Below are positions 10,546 to 22,343 of a stretch of DNA of 64,000 nucleotides, one piece after another. Location of the stretch: the NCBI GenBank assembly GCA_001972305.1, contig BDDD01001951.1:192057-256056 (forward strand), read 5' to 3'. The notes beneath the pieces were generated by a model that was not told where the DNA came from, made no database searches, and saw only the letters and a program-made list of their open reading frames with translations. Made by a program: the position numbers and the translations under genes. This DNA is from Cephalotus follicularis. Taxonomy: Eukaryota > Streptophyta > Magnoliopsida > Oxalidales > Cephalotaceae. Numbering within the stretch: the first letter of the stretch is position 1; every line of letters starts with the position of its first letter.

Positions 10546-12606
10546 CTTCTTTACCGCCTGACAGAGAGATAGAGTTCGTGATTGATTTGATACCAGGGAT
10601 TGCACCGATTTCTCGAGCACCGTACCAAATGGCACCGATAGAATTGAAAGAGTTAAAGATACAGTTACGGAATCTTCTGGACAAAGGTTTTATAAGACCT
10701 AGTGCTTCGCCCTGGGGAGCACTTGTTCTTTTTGTCAAGAGGAAAGATGGATCGCTTCGTATGTGTATTGACTACAGACAGCTCAATAAAGTTACAGTGA
10801 AGAATAAATACCCTCTACCCCACATTGATGAGTTGTTCGACCAGCTCAGAGGAGCGACAGTGTTTAATAAGCTCAATTTCAGATCGGGCTACCAGCCGTT
10901 GAAAGTCAGACCGGAGGATGTTCCGAAGACGGCTTTCAGATCGAGATATGGCCATTAAGAGTTCTTAGTTATGCCTTTTAGTGTGACTAATGCTCCTGCG
11001 GCTTTTATGGACCTGATGAACCGAATGTTTAGACAGTATCTGGATCAATTCATTGTAGTGTTCATTGACAACCTCTTGGTCTATTCTAGGACCGATGAGG
11101 AGCATGCCCAGCACCTCTACATTGTATTGCAGACATTGAGGGATCATCGATTGTACACCAAATTCGACAAGTGCGAGTTTTGGTTATCGGAGATTTCTTT
11201 TCTTGGGCTTATTGTTTCTGGTGACGGTTTATCAATGGATTCATCGAAAGTAGAGGCAGTGAAAGATTGGAAACGACCGACGAATGCTTCCGAAGTTCGC
11301 AGCTTCTTGGGTTTAGCAGGGTATTATCGTTGGTTTGTTGAGGGATTTTCCCATATTGCTACACCATTGACCAGATTGACACAGAAGAACGCTGTCTTTG
11401 TATGGGATAGTGTTTGTGAAAGAATTTTTCAAGAGTTGAAAGACGGATTGATTTCAGCTCCTATCCTAGCCTTGCCAGACGGGAACGAAGACTTTGTTGT
11501 GTACACCGATGCTTTTGGGAAGGGGCTTGGTTCCGTTCTTGTGCAATATGACAAATTGATTGCGTATGCATCGAGGAACATCAAACCACACGAAGAAAAC
11601 TACCCAGTGCATGACTTGGAGTTGGGGGCCATTGTCTTTGCTCTTGGAAAATGGCGCCACTACCTTTATGGGACCAAGTTCACAGTTTTCACTGATCATA
11701 AGAGTTTGAGATATCTCTTTTCACAGAAGGAATTGAACATGAGACAGAGAAGGTGGTTTGAGCTTCTTAATGATTATGATTGTGATATTGAATATCATCC
11801 GGGAAAAGCGAATGTTGTTGCAGATGCATTGAGTCGCAAGCTGTCTTGTATGACTCTTTCCCATATACATGTGCAACCTGCATTGCTTGATCGGATTAGA
11901 GATGCTCAAATAGTGGATATTGAATTGCAGAAAGTGGCTACTGCTATTGATGAAGGATTGAAACCCGATTTCTCCCTGTCTACAGATGGATTATTGAGAT
12001 ACAGGAACATGATTTGCATTCCAGCCTATAGCGAGTTGAAGGAAGAGCTTCTTTCTCAAGCTCATAAATCTCGTCTCTCTATCCATCCAGGAAGTACAAA
12101 GATGTATCGTGACCTAAAACTTAGCTATTGGTGGATTGGCATGAAGAGAGAAATCGTGGAATTTGTATCGAGATGCCTCACTTGTCAACAAGTAAAGGCA
12201 GAGCACCAGAGACCGGCAGGCTTGCTTCAGTCTTTACTCATTCTTGAGTGGAAATGGGAGCACATTACCATGGATTTCGTGTCTGGGTTACCTCTGACTC
12301 GCAACGGACACGATGGTATATGGGTTATTGTTGACCAGCTCACAAAGTCGGCCCACTTTTTACTGATTCAGATGACTTACTCTAGAGAAAAGTTGTCCAG
12401 TTTGTTCTTGAAAGAGATTGTTAAAGCACATGGAGCTCCTGTTAGCATCATTTCGGATCGAGACTCTCGCTTCACTTCCAGTTTTTGGAGGAAGCTACAG
12501 GTAGCTATGGGTATCGAATTGAGTTTCAGCATTGCTTTTCATCCCCAAACAGATGGTTTGTCCGAAAGGACCATTCAGACATTGGAAGACATGCTTCGTG
12601 CAGCGT
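10515..12606 (+). pseudogene. Element A reverse transcriptase, RNase H and integrase core
   Basis: The replicative core of a gypsy Pol. RT blocks include DFRP-like linker and palm motifs ([31 protein letters not shown]) and [16 protein letters not shown] stop lies at 10956-10958. The catalytic YXDD-type motif reads FIDN (11061-11072): GAC became AAC, so the second Asp is Asn. RNase H follows with [11 protein letters not shown] and TDHKSL, then [17 protein letters not shown]. Integrase shows the HHCC finger (CLTCQQVK end), the Asp in TMDFVSG, the Asp in SDRDSRF and the Glu in [14 protein letters not shown]. The frame is lost near 12600. Confidence 0.93.
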
Positions 12607-13309
12607 TCTCGACTTTGGAGGTAGTTGGGATGACTACTTGTATTTGATCGAGTTCTCGTATAACAATAGTTATCACGAGAGTATACAGATGGCTCCTTAT
12701 GAGGCCCTATATGGTAGGAAACGCCGATCACCAGTCTGTTGGGATCAGGTCGGTGAGAGGAGCATTTTGGGGCCAGAGATTGTACAGATTCCCGCAGAGC
12801 AAGTGAAATTTATTAAAGACCGATTGATTGTTGCACAGAGTAGACAGAAAAGCTATGCTGATGTTCATCACAGAAGCTTGGAGTTTGGTGTTGGTGACCA
12901 TGTTTTCCTCAAAGTGTCTCCCACTAAAGGAGTCTTGAGATTCGGGAAGAAAGGGAAGCTTTCTCCATGTTTTATTGGACCTTTTGAGGTATTGGATCGG
13001 ATTGACTGACTTGCTTATAGGCTTGCGTTGCCTTCAGCATTGTCAGGAGTTCATGATGTGTTCCATGTTTCTCATTTGAGGAGATATGTTCTAGATCCTT
13101 CACACATCATTGAGTACAGTTATATTCAACTGGAACCTGACTTATCGTTTATTAAGACTCCTATACATATTGTTGATAGACAGATCAGGGTATTGAGGAA
13201 CAAGACCATTCCTTTAGTCAGAGTTCTATGGCAGTATCATGGTTCAGTGGAGCGCACCTAAGAGCGCGAGGATGATACGAGAGAGACATATCCTTTCCTA
13301 TTTGATTGA
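12607..13309 (+). pseudogene. Element A integrase C-terminus with chromodomain
   Basis: After a frameshift near 12600 the integrase continues in another frame: FSYNNSYHESIQMAPYEALY, then the GPFEVL segment. A TGA at 13007-13009 interrupts it, followed by SGVHDVFHVSHLRRYV. The tail DRQIRVLRNKTIPLVRVLW is the chromodomain of Tekay-type chromoviruses, which directs insertion to methylated-histone chromatin. At the position of a conserved aromatic-cage Trp a TAA stop appears (13259-13261). The expected acidic tail follows and ends at a second stop at 13307-13309. Confidence 0.88.
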
Positions 13310-13346
13310 TTGATTGACTGGTGAATCTGGGGACTAGATTCTTTTA

Positions 13347-13358
13347 ATGAGGGGAGAA
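13347..13358 (+). other. Polypurine tract of element A
   Basis: ATGAGGGGAGAA lies immediately before the 3' LTR start TGTGACAACCC and would prime plus-strand DNA synthesis. Confidence 0.8.
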
Positions 13359-15613
13359 TGTGACAACCCAAATTCCCTTTTTGTACTGTTTATGTATACA
13401 TTGTACTGTATTGTACTGTATCAAATTGTATTGAATTGAGGTATTCTTATACCTATTGTTATTTTATTGGTTATATGCATGTATAGTCAGGATTTTGGGC
13501 TGAGTATCGGAGAGTTGGTCGAATTGACTATATAAGTCAATTTCTCACTCTCATTCTCTCATTCTTTCATTCTTCTCCCTCTCTGTATCCTTCTCCCTCT
13601 CTCTCTCTTGCTGGCAGCCTCCCTCCATCTCCATAGCAGCCGGATTGCATCTCCTTCAACAAGGATGTTGATTGCAAGTGTGGGTTGTCGATTGAGTGAC
13701 ATAGCAGCCGATTCTTGAGTGTTTCCGACCTTGATCAATCGTTAGCTCAACTTTTGAAGCTTCGTTAAAGGTAGGACTTCCCTACTTGATTCCCTATTTC
13801 TTAATTGCATAATCGATTGAATGATTGATTTAATTGAGTGATTGTATTGCATTGAATTGAAAACTAGGGTTTTTATTGAGTTCCTTGATCTAACTGATCT
13901 AGGAGGATTGAAACTGAATTTTGAAGGTTGTAATAAGTTTTACTAACCTCAAATGATTGATTTTAAACCTTGGTTTTCAAAGAATGGCTTTAAATTGCAT
14001 TTTGGTACGAGATTGGTTGGTTTTTCTGCACAAAACTCGACCCTACCCAGTAAAGACATCGACCCTTAGCCCATGGACGTCGATGTCTTTCGCTTCAGAG
14101 TGTTGTATCTATTATTCCGCAGCAAAGACATCGACGACTTTGAAAGACATCGACGTCTTTTCCTCGAGATGTCTTTCCCCAGAAAAGACATCGATGCCGA
14201 ACATAGATGCGCATTCCCACGCTATTTTTATTGAAACGCGCCGACGTCTTTCTCCAAGGACATCGACGTCTTTCGGACAACTATCTGCACAAATAGAGAA
14301 AGACATCGATGTCTTTCAAAGACATCGACATCTTTCCACCATTTTACAGATGCGTCGACGTCTTTCACCAAGGACATCGACGCTTAATGGACTGAAAAGA
14401 GTTTTTAACTACTTCAAAGCTGGTTTTCAACTTCTTTTCACATAGCCACTTGACTGGAGCCTCACTTGAGGTGTTCAAGTGTTTGAAAATGGTTTTAATG
14501 ATTGTACTGACCGATTGATTGTTTGAGTCATGAGTGATGTGAGTCTAAGTCAGTAAGTTGGACGCACATTCCCAACCCTCCATTAGATACCGTCACTCAT
14601 TGACTTTGCTTATTAACATTGTAATGATATTGTACTGACATGATTGATTGTATTGTATGGATCCTATAGAGCGACCTTATGATTCGTGTCGGCATGTTAG
14701 GTTGTTGACTCTGTCCACCTATCTCATCGATCATTTCATTCACTGTACTATATTGACCCACTGACGAGCGGTACCGATTGATTGTTGATCGATGCTCCCT
14801 TGAGGCCGTAGCTCCCTAACGGTATCTGTAGCTCCCTCGGTTGTAGCTCATCGAGATTGTATTGACCCAGCCATAGGCTGGAAGATCTATGAGTCCCAGA
14901 CCTGATCAATCTGAGAACCGTAGATAGATCTCCCACCTTTTTTTGAAGGACTACCTTCCGTGGGATTGATCACTGGTAACTGATTGACATTGTATTGACC
15001 CGGGGTCGCATGCTCTATAGGATATTGATTGATTGATTGGGTGTTTTATACACCACCATTGAGTGTCTGCCATTGTTATATTGTCATAGATCCTATCCGT
15101 TCGCTATGTTATGGGCCATTGTCATACGAGTAGTCTGATCGCCAACTGTACATATGCATTTGCCATGTCATGCATTGATATTTTACACCGCACATTGATA
15201 TTGCATAGATTGTCACTGATATTGCACATTGTACATGCATACATGCTGCATGAGGTTTCTGTGTGGAGCTGTGTTGTACTTTTGTGTGCGGCATAGGTAG
15301 GGCAGCAGGTAGCAGTGGACAGAAGGACTGAAGACTCGTTTTGATCGCACGACTGCTTAGGTATCACGGAGATGGTTGTGGGATATTGTAGTAAAAGACT
15401 GAAATGTATTGTATTGTAAAAGATTGGCATTGTAAAGGATTTGTATTGTATTGTACTATATGGATGGATTGTTGTATTGTAACTTCCGCATATGATATGT
15501 ATTGCAAAGTTTTAAGTTTTTCCGCATTTTTATATTGCTAGTCCCAACTATTGTATTGTGTATTGGATTGAGAATAATGCCACGTGTCCGCCCTGTGGGC
15601 GCGGGGTGTTACA
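13359..15613 (+). repeat. Element A 3' LTR
   Basis: 2,255 bp, TGTGACAACCC to GGGGTGTTACA, followed by TSD TACTA. It repeats the TATA/W-box palindrome (13522-13542) and the ATCGAT palindrome cluster (about 14053-14385). It has a small extra TAGCTCCCT repeat near 14810-14840 and lacks the stem-loop of the 5' LTR. Confidence 0.93.
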
Positions 15614-15618
15614 TACTA

Positions 15619-15968
15619 TCACATTAACATCACTAATTTCATAAAGAAAATCAATTCCTCCTTTGGCAATCATAAAACCAGAAAATTTGAGAAGTGGTGA
15701 ATAAATTCTTCAATCACATAACTCAATAATGGCTACTTATCATCAATTATGCAATTAAATCCTTCACCCATCAATTTAATATATCATCATCAATCTCTTA
15801 ATAAAAATCTTAATTCATGTTGTTAAAAAGAGATGGAACTTACTAGATTCGAATAAGAGGATGGGAGATGCACCACTATATACTTGTTCCCATAAAAATT
15901 TCTTGAAGAACGTTGAAGAATGAGAGCTTCAATGGAGGAAGAAAATGTCGGCCAAAAGAGAGATGAAG
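15619..15968 (-). repeat. Old LTR I, middle segment
   Basis: AT-rich continuation of 1-755 beyond element A, with a further copy of the 100-130 bp imperfect repeat near 15650. It ends with TGAAG (15964-15968), the TSD of the next insertion. No gene is visible. Confidence 0.5.
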
Positions 15969-18490
15969 TGTCACACCCCATTTTTCATAAACAACATTTA
16001 AGTGGTAGCAATTAACATAATATCCGGCTTATCCATATTCACGATAAATTTTAAACTTTCAAACAGTTATAAAACTTGCGGAAGCATTCGATAATAAGCC
16101 GAATTAAAACGCAACACGCGTCCCATACCATGTGTTACCAAATCATAAATGAACCATTGTCATAAGCCCTCACACGGAGCGTGTGTTAAAACATTTGGTA
16201 CGGTATTTGATCATATACAAATATCCATCAAGATACATTATCGAATAATACAGTTATTCAAATAAATTAATCCGTTACAATAACCGGAAATCCATCGTTT
16301 ACAACAACATAACACAATAACAATTTAGTAATCCCAAAAAGAGTTACAACTCCACCAGCTAATATTATTACAATTATGCTTCTCCATGCGCGTCCATATA
16401 GGTCCCACTGCATCAATCTGAAATGTAGGGGGTTAGCCTTTGTCCTCACTCAGCTAAGTAGAGAAGTTATAAATGCAGTTCGGGGTCAATAATAATGAAG
16501 TCATGTATGAATGCACAATGATGTAGTACACAGTATTTAACAGTACATATAAATATATTATATGTATATTTATCAGTATAACCAAACATGCCCTCAAGGG
16601 GACCACTCAAACACAATCAGTACAAACAATGTCCACGTTACTCGGACGGCGGCGGTAACAACAGTCCGGACATGGTAGACAGTACTAGTATGGTGGCTAA
16701 GTACCAACAGTACCCCGCTAACGGCAACATTGGATAACGATACCCAACAGGGTGCCTAAGTAACAACAATACCCCGCTAGTGGCAACAGTAACAATCACA
16801 TTCAACAGACAACACAAGTGATGCATAAATATAAACACTTGAAACAGTAATATCGATGTATAAGCCATCTCTTAAACAGTTCACAATATTTGGGGATTAC
16901 CTCCCTGTTATTTGAAAATATATGTATTTTCGTACAAAATAATGATTCATTTAAAATCATTTATAAACTTCTAAAATGATATAACACTTTAGAAAATAGT
17001 TACAATTCGTTTCGCAATTCAGTTAACAGTACAATATATAATGCAAACATATGCTCAGAATGCATCTAAGATCGTTGGCGCCGTGCCTATGTTTACCACA
17101 TTTTCCAAAGTATGATTATTCCCTGTAACAGTCGGTTGTTTCCTTTAACATTCGGTTGTTCCCTTGAGCGGTAGGTTGTTTTCCTCCAACAGTTGGCTGT
17201 TCTAGGCGAGTAACACATGAGCAGTCGGTTGTTTTTCCTCAACAGTCAACTGCCTCCACGAACAGTGTTCTCATCCTACCATTTCTAGGTAACTAACGCA
17301 TGCACCGTCGACTGTCTTCTCTCGACAGTCGGCTATGAACCTTAAGCAGTCGACTGTTCTCCCTGAACAGTCGATTGTTCTGTAGACTAGGAACATGCAA
17401 TTTGTCCAATATACATCCAATCAATTAACTGAATATCATTCAACCATATTCGTTCAATAGAATATCAACAATAGTCCATAGAGCACAATCACAGTTCATG
17501 CATTTCCTCTATTTCCTCTTATCATCAGTAAATCCAATGTAGTAATGCATGCGAATAAAACAATTCTCTATCTATAACTCAGTACACCTATCATGTTAAC
17601 AGTTCACAGTGAGCATGATATTTAGCTAGAGAGTTCACAATCCATTAACCAGCCATTGCATTAATGATCACCATTACTATTAAACTCAAAGTTACACATA
17701 TAACTTTCCACAATTTCCCCCTACCTTTGATTTCAAGTTACACATTGGAAGTCCACTTCTGTGTTCCAACAATGATGTTTTTGGCTCCCAGGAAGCTTCA
17801 ACTCCAATCCAGTAGCTCCAACCCATCACCTCCAAGCTTTCCTTCTTGGCCCAAATGTTGGACAATATCCCTCTTCCTCCTTTCTTCTCTCAATTTCTCA
17901 CTGTGTTTCCTCTTTGTTCTGATGCTGGGTGAGAGAGGCGAATGGGAGAGTGTTTTTATGCCATTTTTCTCCCTTAGCCCGTTGCATGGCACTAAATGCC
18001 ATTATCATCCCCCCATCACTTACATGCACACACACATGTCACTCCCACTCTCCCCTTCAGTCTTTCCAGGTTCGAGTGGCTATGTGCATGTCCAACACGT
18101 TTTATTAGGCCTCTGATAGTACCTGAAAGATGCCCTTTGTCAGTTGTTGCATGTGATCTCGTCACATGCAACAAAATAGAGCAAACCAGTTGGATGTTCT
18201 TCCCAGACAGCCGGCTGTCTTCTTGGCTGTGGTCACCAGGTGGCTCGACAGCCCGCCAGTCGGCTGGTTCGTCCAACCAGTCGACTGCTCCATTAAACAG
18301 TCCACCAGCCGGCTGGTCTATAGTACCAGTCGACTACCCCAATCCACATTTCAACAATTATACTTCTAAGTACTTTAATTTGATTTAGAAATCACCATAT
18401 TAACCAAAAAATTCATCTTTCTCGTTAATTCAATAACAAGATTACATTGAAATTCAAATATTACAATATGCAGAAATTTTGGGCGTTACA
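15969..18490 (-). mobile_element. Solo LTR, family Q, minus strand
   Basis: TSD TGAAG on both sides (15964-15968 and 18491-18495). On the minus strand it runs from TGTAACGCCCAAAATT to TGGGGTGTGACA, 2,522 bp, and is the reverse of the Q copy at 2634-5143. The palindrome clusters lie at about 18205-18345 (CAGTCGACTG, CAGCCGGCTG and CAGTCGGCTG forms) and 17115-17390. The stem-loop lies near 16430-16455. The open frames within it (for example 17664-18116) have no recognisable domain. Confidence 0.92.
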
Positions 18491-18495
18491 TGAAG

Positions 18496-19009
18496 AGCGG
18501 TGCCGTTTTCTCCATGTAAGTCTCATAATATGAAGTGTATTAGAATTTTCTAGCACTTTTGAGATTCCTCACTACTTAGCCGATTTTTAACAAGCAATTG
18601 GGCCTTACTAATTCAATATTTCGATCATGGCATGGAGATGAGAATTGGGATGAAATTTTCTTCATATTTGAGCATTATTGGACTTAAGGCATACTCACAA
18701 AAATTGGGCCATACATAAAATGAACTTTGGGCCTTTAATTACAAGGTAACTAACATAATTTTTGGGCCCTAAAAATATGAAATATTTGGCCATATGATCA
18801 AATGAATTAAGCTTGTGCCTTAACTCAAATAATTAAGTACATAATCCACCTAAGAAATTTAGCCCATAATAAAATTAATATCTTAATCTAGGATCCCATT
18901 AGTGCATGCTCTAAAATTTCACCAAATCACATATATCAAATTAAAATTTGCATGCCCACAAATAAACTCTTGATTAACCATACTCCAAGATATAACACGG
19001 GGTGTTACA
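18496..19009 (-). repeat. Old LTR I, right (5') end with TTGGGCC cluster
   Basis: The minus-strand start of LTR I is TGTAACACCCCG at 19009. Within its first 420 bp there are four exact TTGGGCC words (18598, 18704, 18727 and 18762) plus AGCCCA at 18861. These match the plant site II element (TGGGCY) bound by TCP factors. No gene is visible. Confidence 0.55.
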
Positions 19010-21876
19010 TTTTACTTGTCCATCCAGCATAAGCAATAATAAGGACTTCAATAAATGCAAAGAAATAGGCCCTAAGTCTTCATTTTCGTAAAAACTTGTA
19101 AGATACTAAATGATAATAGACTAGGATCTCTTGTGAGATCTGTGTCCTAGTAGCCTGTGTCTGTGAGCTTACGTGGCGATCTGTCTGTCTGTCTAGCGGT
19201 AAGCCTTTTTTCGGGCGTTCATGACATATGCATCACGACATTAATAAATTTTTATCAGCGATATTTTATTCTGATGGTTTATAAATTTTTCTTACTTTAA
19301 ATTAAATGATAATTTATTGAAATTGTTGCTAAAATTAGAAAATAAGCCAAGTGTTATGTCCTAACATCTGATTTCTGTTCGTATCGGTTAAATTCTAGAC
19401 AAAAACCCTGTCCATTTTGGGTTGTGTATAAAAGGAATGCCATTTTTTTGAGTTTGTTGGACTCTCTCTCTCTCTTTCTCTTTCTCTCTCTCGCTCTCTT
19501 TTCTCTCTTCTCCCTATGTCGACGCGTCACTGTCAAAGTGAAGCCGGCGAGGCATCGGCGAGGCACCGGCGGGACAGTCGTGGCCTCCCGAACGCATTGG
19601 ACCCAATTCCTGCACCAGCGAACAGCCCCAGTGAGCGCGACCATCTCTTCTTTCCCCACCTCTATTTTGTGTCGAATTTCTGTCTCCCGCGACAGTCACG
19701 GCAAGGCGAGCCCAGATCCGGCATCCTGGCATCAAGGAGAGTCAAACGCGACCAACGCCGACCCATGACAACTCTGGCAACGCAAGTCACCGACGAAGAC
19801 AGCCCCGGTCAAACGCACTCATTTCGGCCAGATGCGGCGGTGCCGTGACAAATGCGCCTCCGATATGTGATCCCCGACCTTCGACGCATCATATCTGACC
19901 TCGCCTGCTATTGATAGACTACCGCACGTGGCTAACACACTCCGGTCAATGGCAGTGCATGAGCCCATGCGCTGACAGCCTCCGGCAGCATGTTGCAGAC
20001 ACACGTCCAGCACTCTGGCTCCGTTTTTCATGTATAGGTGTTCCATTCCAGTTCCGCTCTGTGATTCTGACTCAGTCCTTTGTTTTGTCTACTTTCGGTA
20101 AACTCTGAAACTCTGTTCCGTTATCTGTTTCTACGATATTAAGAACTTGAATTGTTTAATCAATTCTAAATTGGATAACCTGGACAACCACTTGAACTTG
20201 TTTTAATGATTTTGAAAGTGTGTTTAATTGAAGATTTAAATGATATTTTTTTTATAATCAGACTTCTGCTATTGTTGACCGTATAGGTCGGTTATAGTTT
20301 TCTGACATCTGCACGCATTTCATTGCATAAAACATTTCACATCTTAGTACGTATTTGAGTTCTGCTTAATTGTCGATTCTGGTCTAATATGTATAAATCT
20401 CTCTGTTGTCCGTATGGAAGAGGATCCTGCTATTGAGGTCAACCATGGAGGTGACCAGTTGTGGGACTTGTTCGTTTGTTCTATGAGTGGAACGCCTTTC
20501 TTTAACCCTTTTTATTATGAAATTCTTTTAAATTCTTTTAAATTGTTTGAATGTTTGAACGCTTTCACTTAATTATTTCCGTATCTGAATGAACTTAGAT
20601 CTAGTTCATTTCTGAAATCTGTTTAAGTTTTAATGTCTGATACATTCTTTTAATGTTTTTCAAATGCTCACATGATGATAGTCATAGTATGATGTTATTT
20701 TCAGTTATATCTGTATTTGATAAGAAAATGATTTCTGTATCTCTCTGAATCTGTATTAAGTCTTTTTTGAGAAATTGGAGATTTTGTATCTTTGAAATTT
20801 GTTAAATATGTTTCAATCCATCGTGATCTCGGTATTGTATTAGTTACCCATCTGATGCCCATGAGAGGCACTGTCTACACGTGTATGACCATCTGCTGAT
20901 GCTTTGATTCAACGATATCATTGCCACATATTTCTGCTAGACGTTAGGCCCGACAGGGGTAGACCCATTACATCTTTATATATTTATTCTGTTTAAACTC
21001 TATTAAATACTACATATATCTGATTTTCTGAGGATATTAATCTGTTTTAAGGAAATGATCTGGCTTTCTACTGATTCTGAAAATTTCTGTTTTATAAATT
21101 GGTTTTGGATTTATATTCTGTTAAGTTGTTTTAATTTGTTTTATAAATCAGATTTTGGATTTTTATTCTATTTCTGAAATTCTGTTTAAGTTGTTTTATA
21201 CTTCTATTTATAACTTTTCTGCAAAAATATAATTTATTGCAAGCAAAACTATGTCCTAGTCTTTTGTTCCATCTCACTAGTCATGTGGACTAACCCCCTC
21301 CATTTTCAATTTATGACATGTTAGTCTGCTGAGCTCTGTCAACTGAAGTCAGTCAGTCTGCTGAGGTGAGACCACAAGGGCATGCCTACCAGAGTCTCAA
21401 CATATGCATATCATCCATGACATTAACATTTAAATTTCTGCATTACTTATGTTTTTAGATAAATGTTTTTATGGTTTTGTTTAGAAGGGCTGACCCCTAT
21501 TTATGATTTAAGCTTTAATAAGGCGGAGCCCAACCCATGCATGTTTTCTATTTTTCTTGTGGTCTGTTGAGGGCGGAGCCCACTTTATAAATTATGGATT
21601 TCCTCCTACGGGAGTGTGGTTTGCTGAGGGCTGAGCCCATTTTATAAAATTGTGCTTTTCTTTACAGGGGGCATAATCCGATAAACGGATACTACATGCC
21701 CGATTTTCGTAAAAATTTAAGAGTTAGAATTATTTTCAACTATTCAAAGAAATTCTTCTGTTTAAAAATGTATTTCTGAAATTCTGTTTTTTTGAACCTA
21801 CGAGGTGAGTCTCTAATGGGAGGCTTGGCCTTGTAGCGGCGCAACGGATCCCAGTGGGCTGGGTCCGGGCGTGTCA
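19010..21876 (+). repeat. LTR-like sequence with promoter, 5' boundary unresolved
   Basis: Ends GGGTCCGGGCGTGTCA like a gypsy LTR. It shares with LTR J a 3' segment beginning CTTTACAGGGGGCATA (21660 here, about 39988 in J). TATAAAAG at 19427-19434 is followed by a long CT microsatellite (about 19460-19505) and a GC-rich leader (19515-20000). The stem-loop TAGTC/GACTA lies at 21278-21292, followed by CCCCCTCC. I could not find a matching start with a TSD, so the left limit is only the end of LTR I. Open frames of 60-114 codons at 19354-20108 show no domain. Confidence 0.6.
19427..19434 (+). promoter_or_regulatory. TATA box of the 19-22 kb LTR
   Basis: TATAAAAG lies 25-30 bp upstream of a CT-rich start region, a typical plant LTR promoter layout. 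Confidence 0.55.
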
Positions 21877-22315
21877 TCTTTAACTTTGTTCTTCATCTTG
21901 CTTTGGCCAAAAAATTTTACTCTCTCTCTCTAGACACTCTCTTGATCTACTCTTGGTGTGGACATCTTGGAGGTGGCATATCCTTTGTCACTCAAGTGGC
22001 TTGAAGAAGATAGTGTTTTTAAAAGATAAGAAGGAGTAAAGATCTTTGAAAGTAAGTGTTACAGATTTATCTCCTTCTTTTGTTTTTGTTCATATATCAA
22101 AGTGATCTGGTCAATAGGTTTCATAACTTGTAGATCCATTCCATTCTTAGGGTTTACTTGTTAAAGGCTTAGATTAAAGTTATTCTAAGCTCTTTGTAAA
22201 GCAACCAACACGTACTACTTACCACCATCAGAGAATCTGGAAGAAGTACCCTAATTGGATGCTCTAGATCTATTACTCTGACAAGAATTCCTCGATTGGC
22301 CTCTCCTCCTTGAGA
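21877..22315 (+). repeat. Copia-like LTR U5 remnant
   Basis: Contains TTTGGCCAAAAAATTTTAC followed by CT-rich sequence, resembling the U5 of copia LTR D (GGCCAAAATTTTAC near 48775). It ends with TGAGA (22311-22315), the left TSD of solo LTR K. No open frame or other feature is seen. Confidence 0.4.
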
Positions 22316-22343
22316 TGTAACACCCCGAACCCCAAGGGTCAAC

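Larger units (their letters stand above)
756..15613 (+). mobile_element. Element A: Ty3/gypsy LTR retrotransposon, Tekay (Del) chromovirus type, degenerate
   Basis: A complete retroelement flanked by the perfect TSD TACTA (751-755 and 15614-15618). Order: 5' LTR, tRNA-Met PBS, gag, retropepsin, reverse transcriptase, RNase H, integrase, chromodomain, polypurine tract, 3' LTR. This gypsy order with a C-terminal chromodomain places it in the chromoviruses, and the motif wording fits the Tekay/Del lineage. It carries two nested insertions: solo LTR Q (2634-5143) in the 5' LTR and gag-only element B (6189-9640) in gag. The reading frame is broken by stops and frameshifts, and one catalytic Asp of RT is Asn, so it cannot move by its own proteins. 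Confidence 0.93.

Noticed and set aside
17664..18388. 150- and 130-codon frames suggesting a small secreted protein
   Set aside because: They lie inside the minus-strand solo LTR Q, overlap its palindrome cluster, and have no counterpart in the other Q copy.
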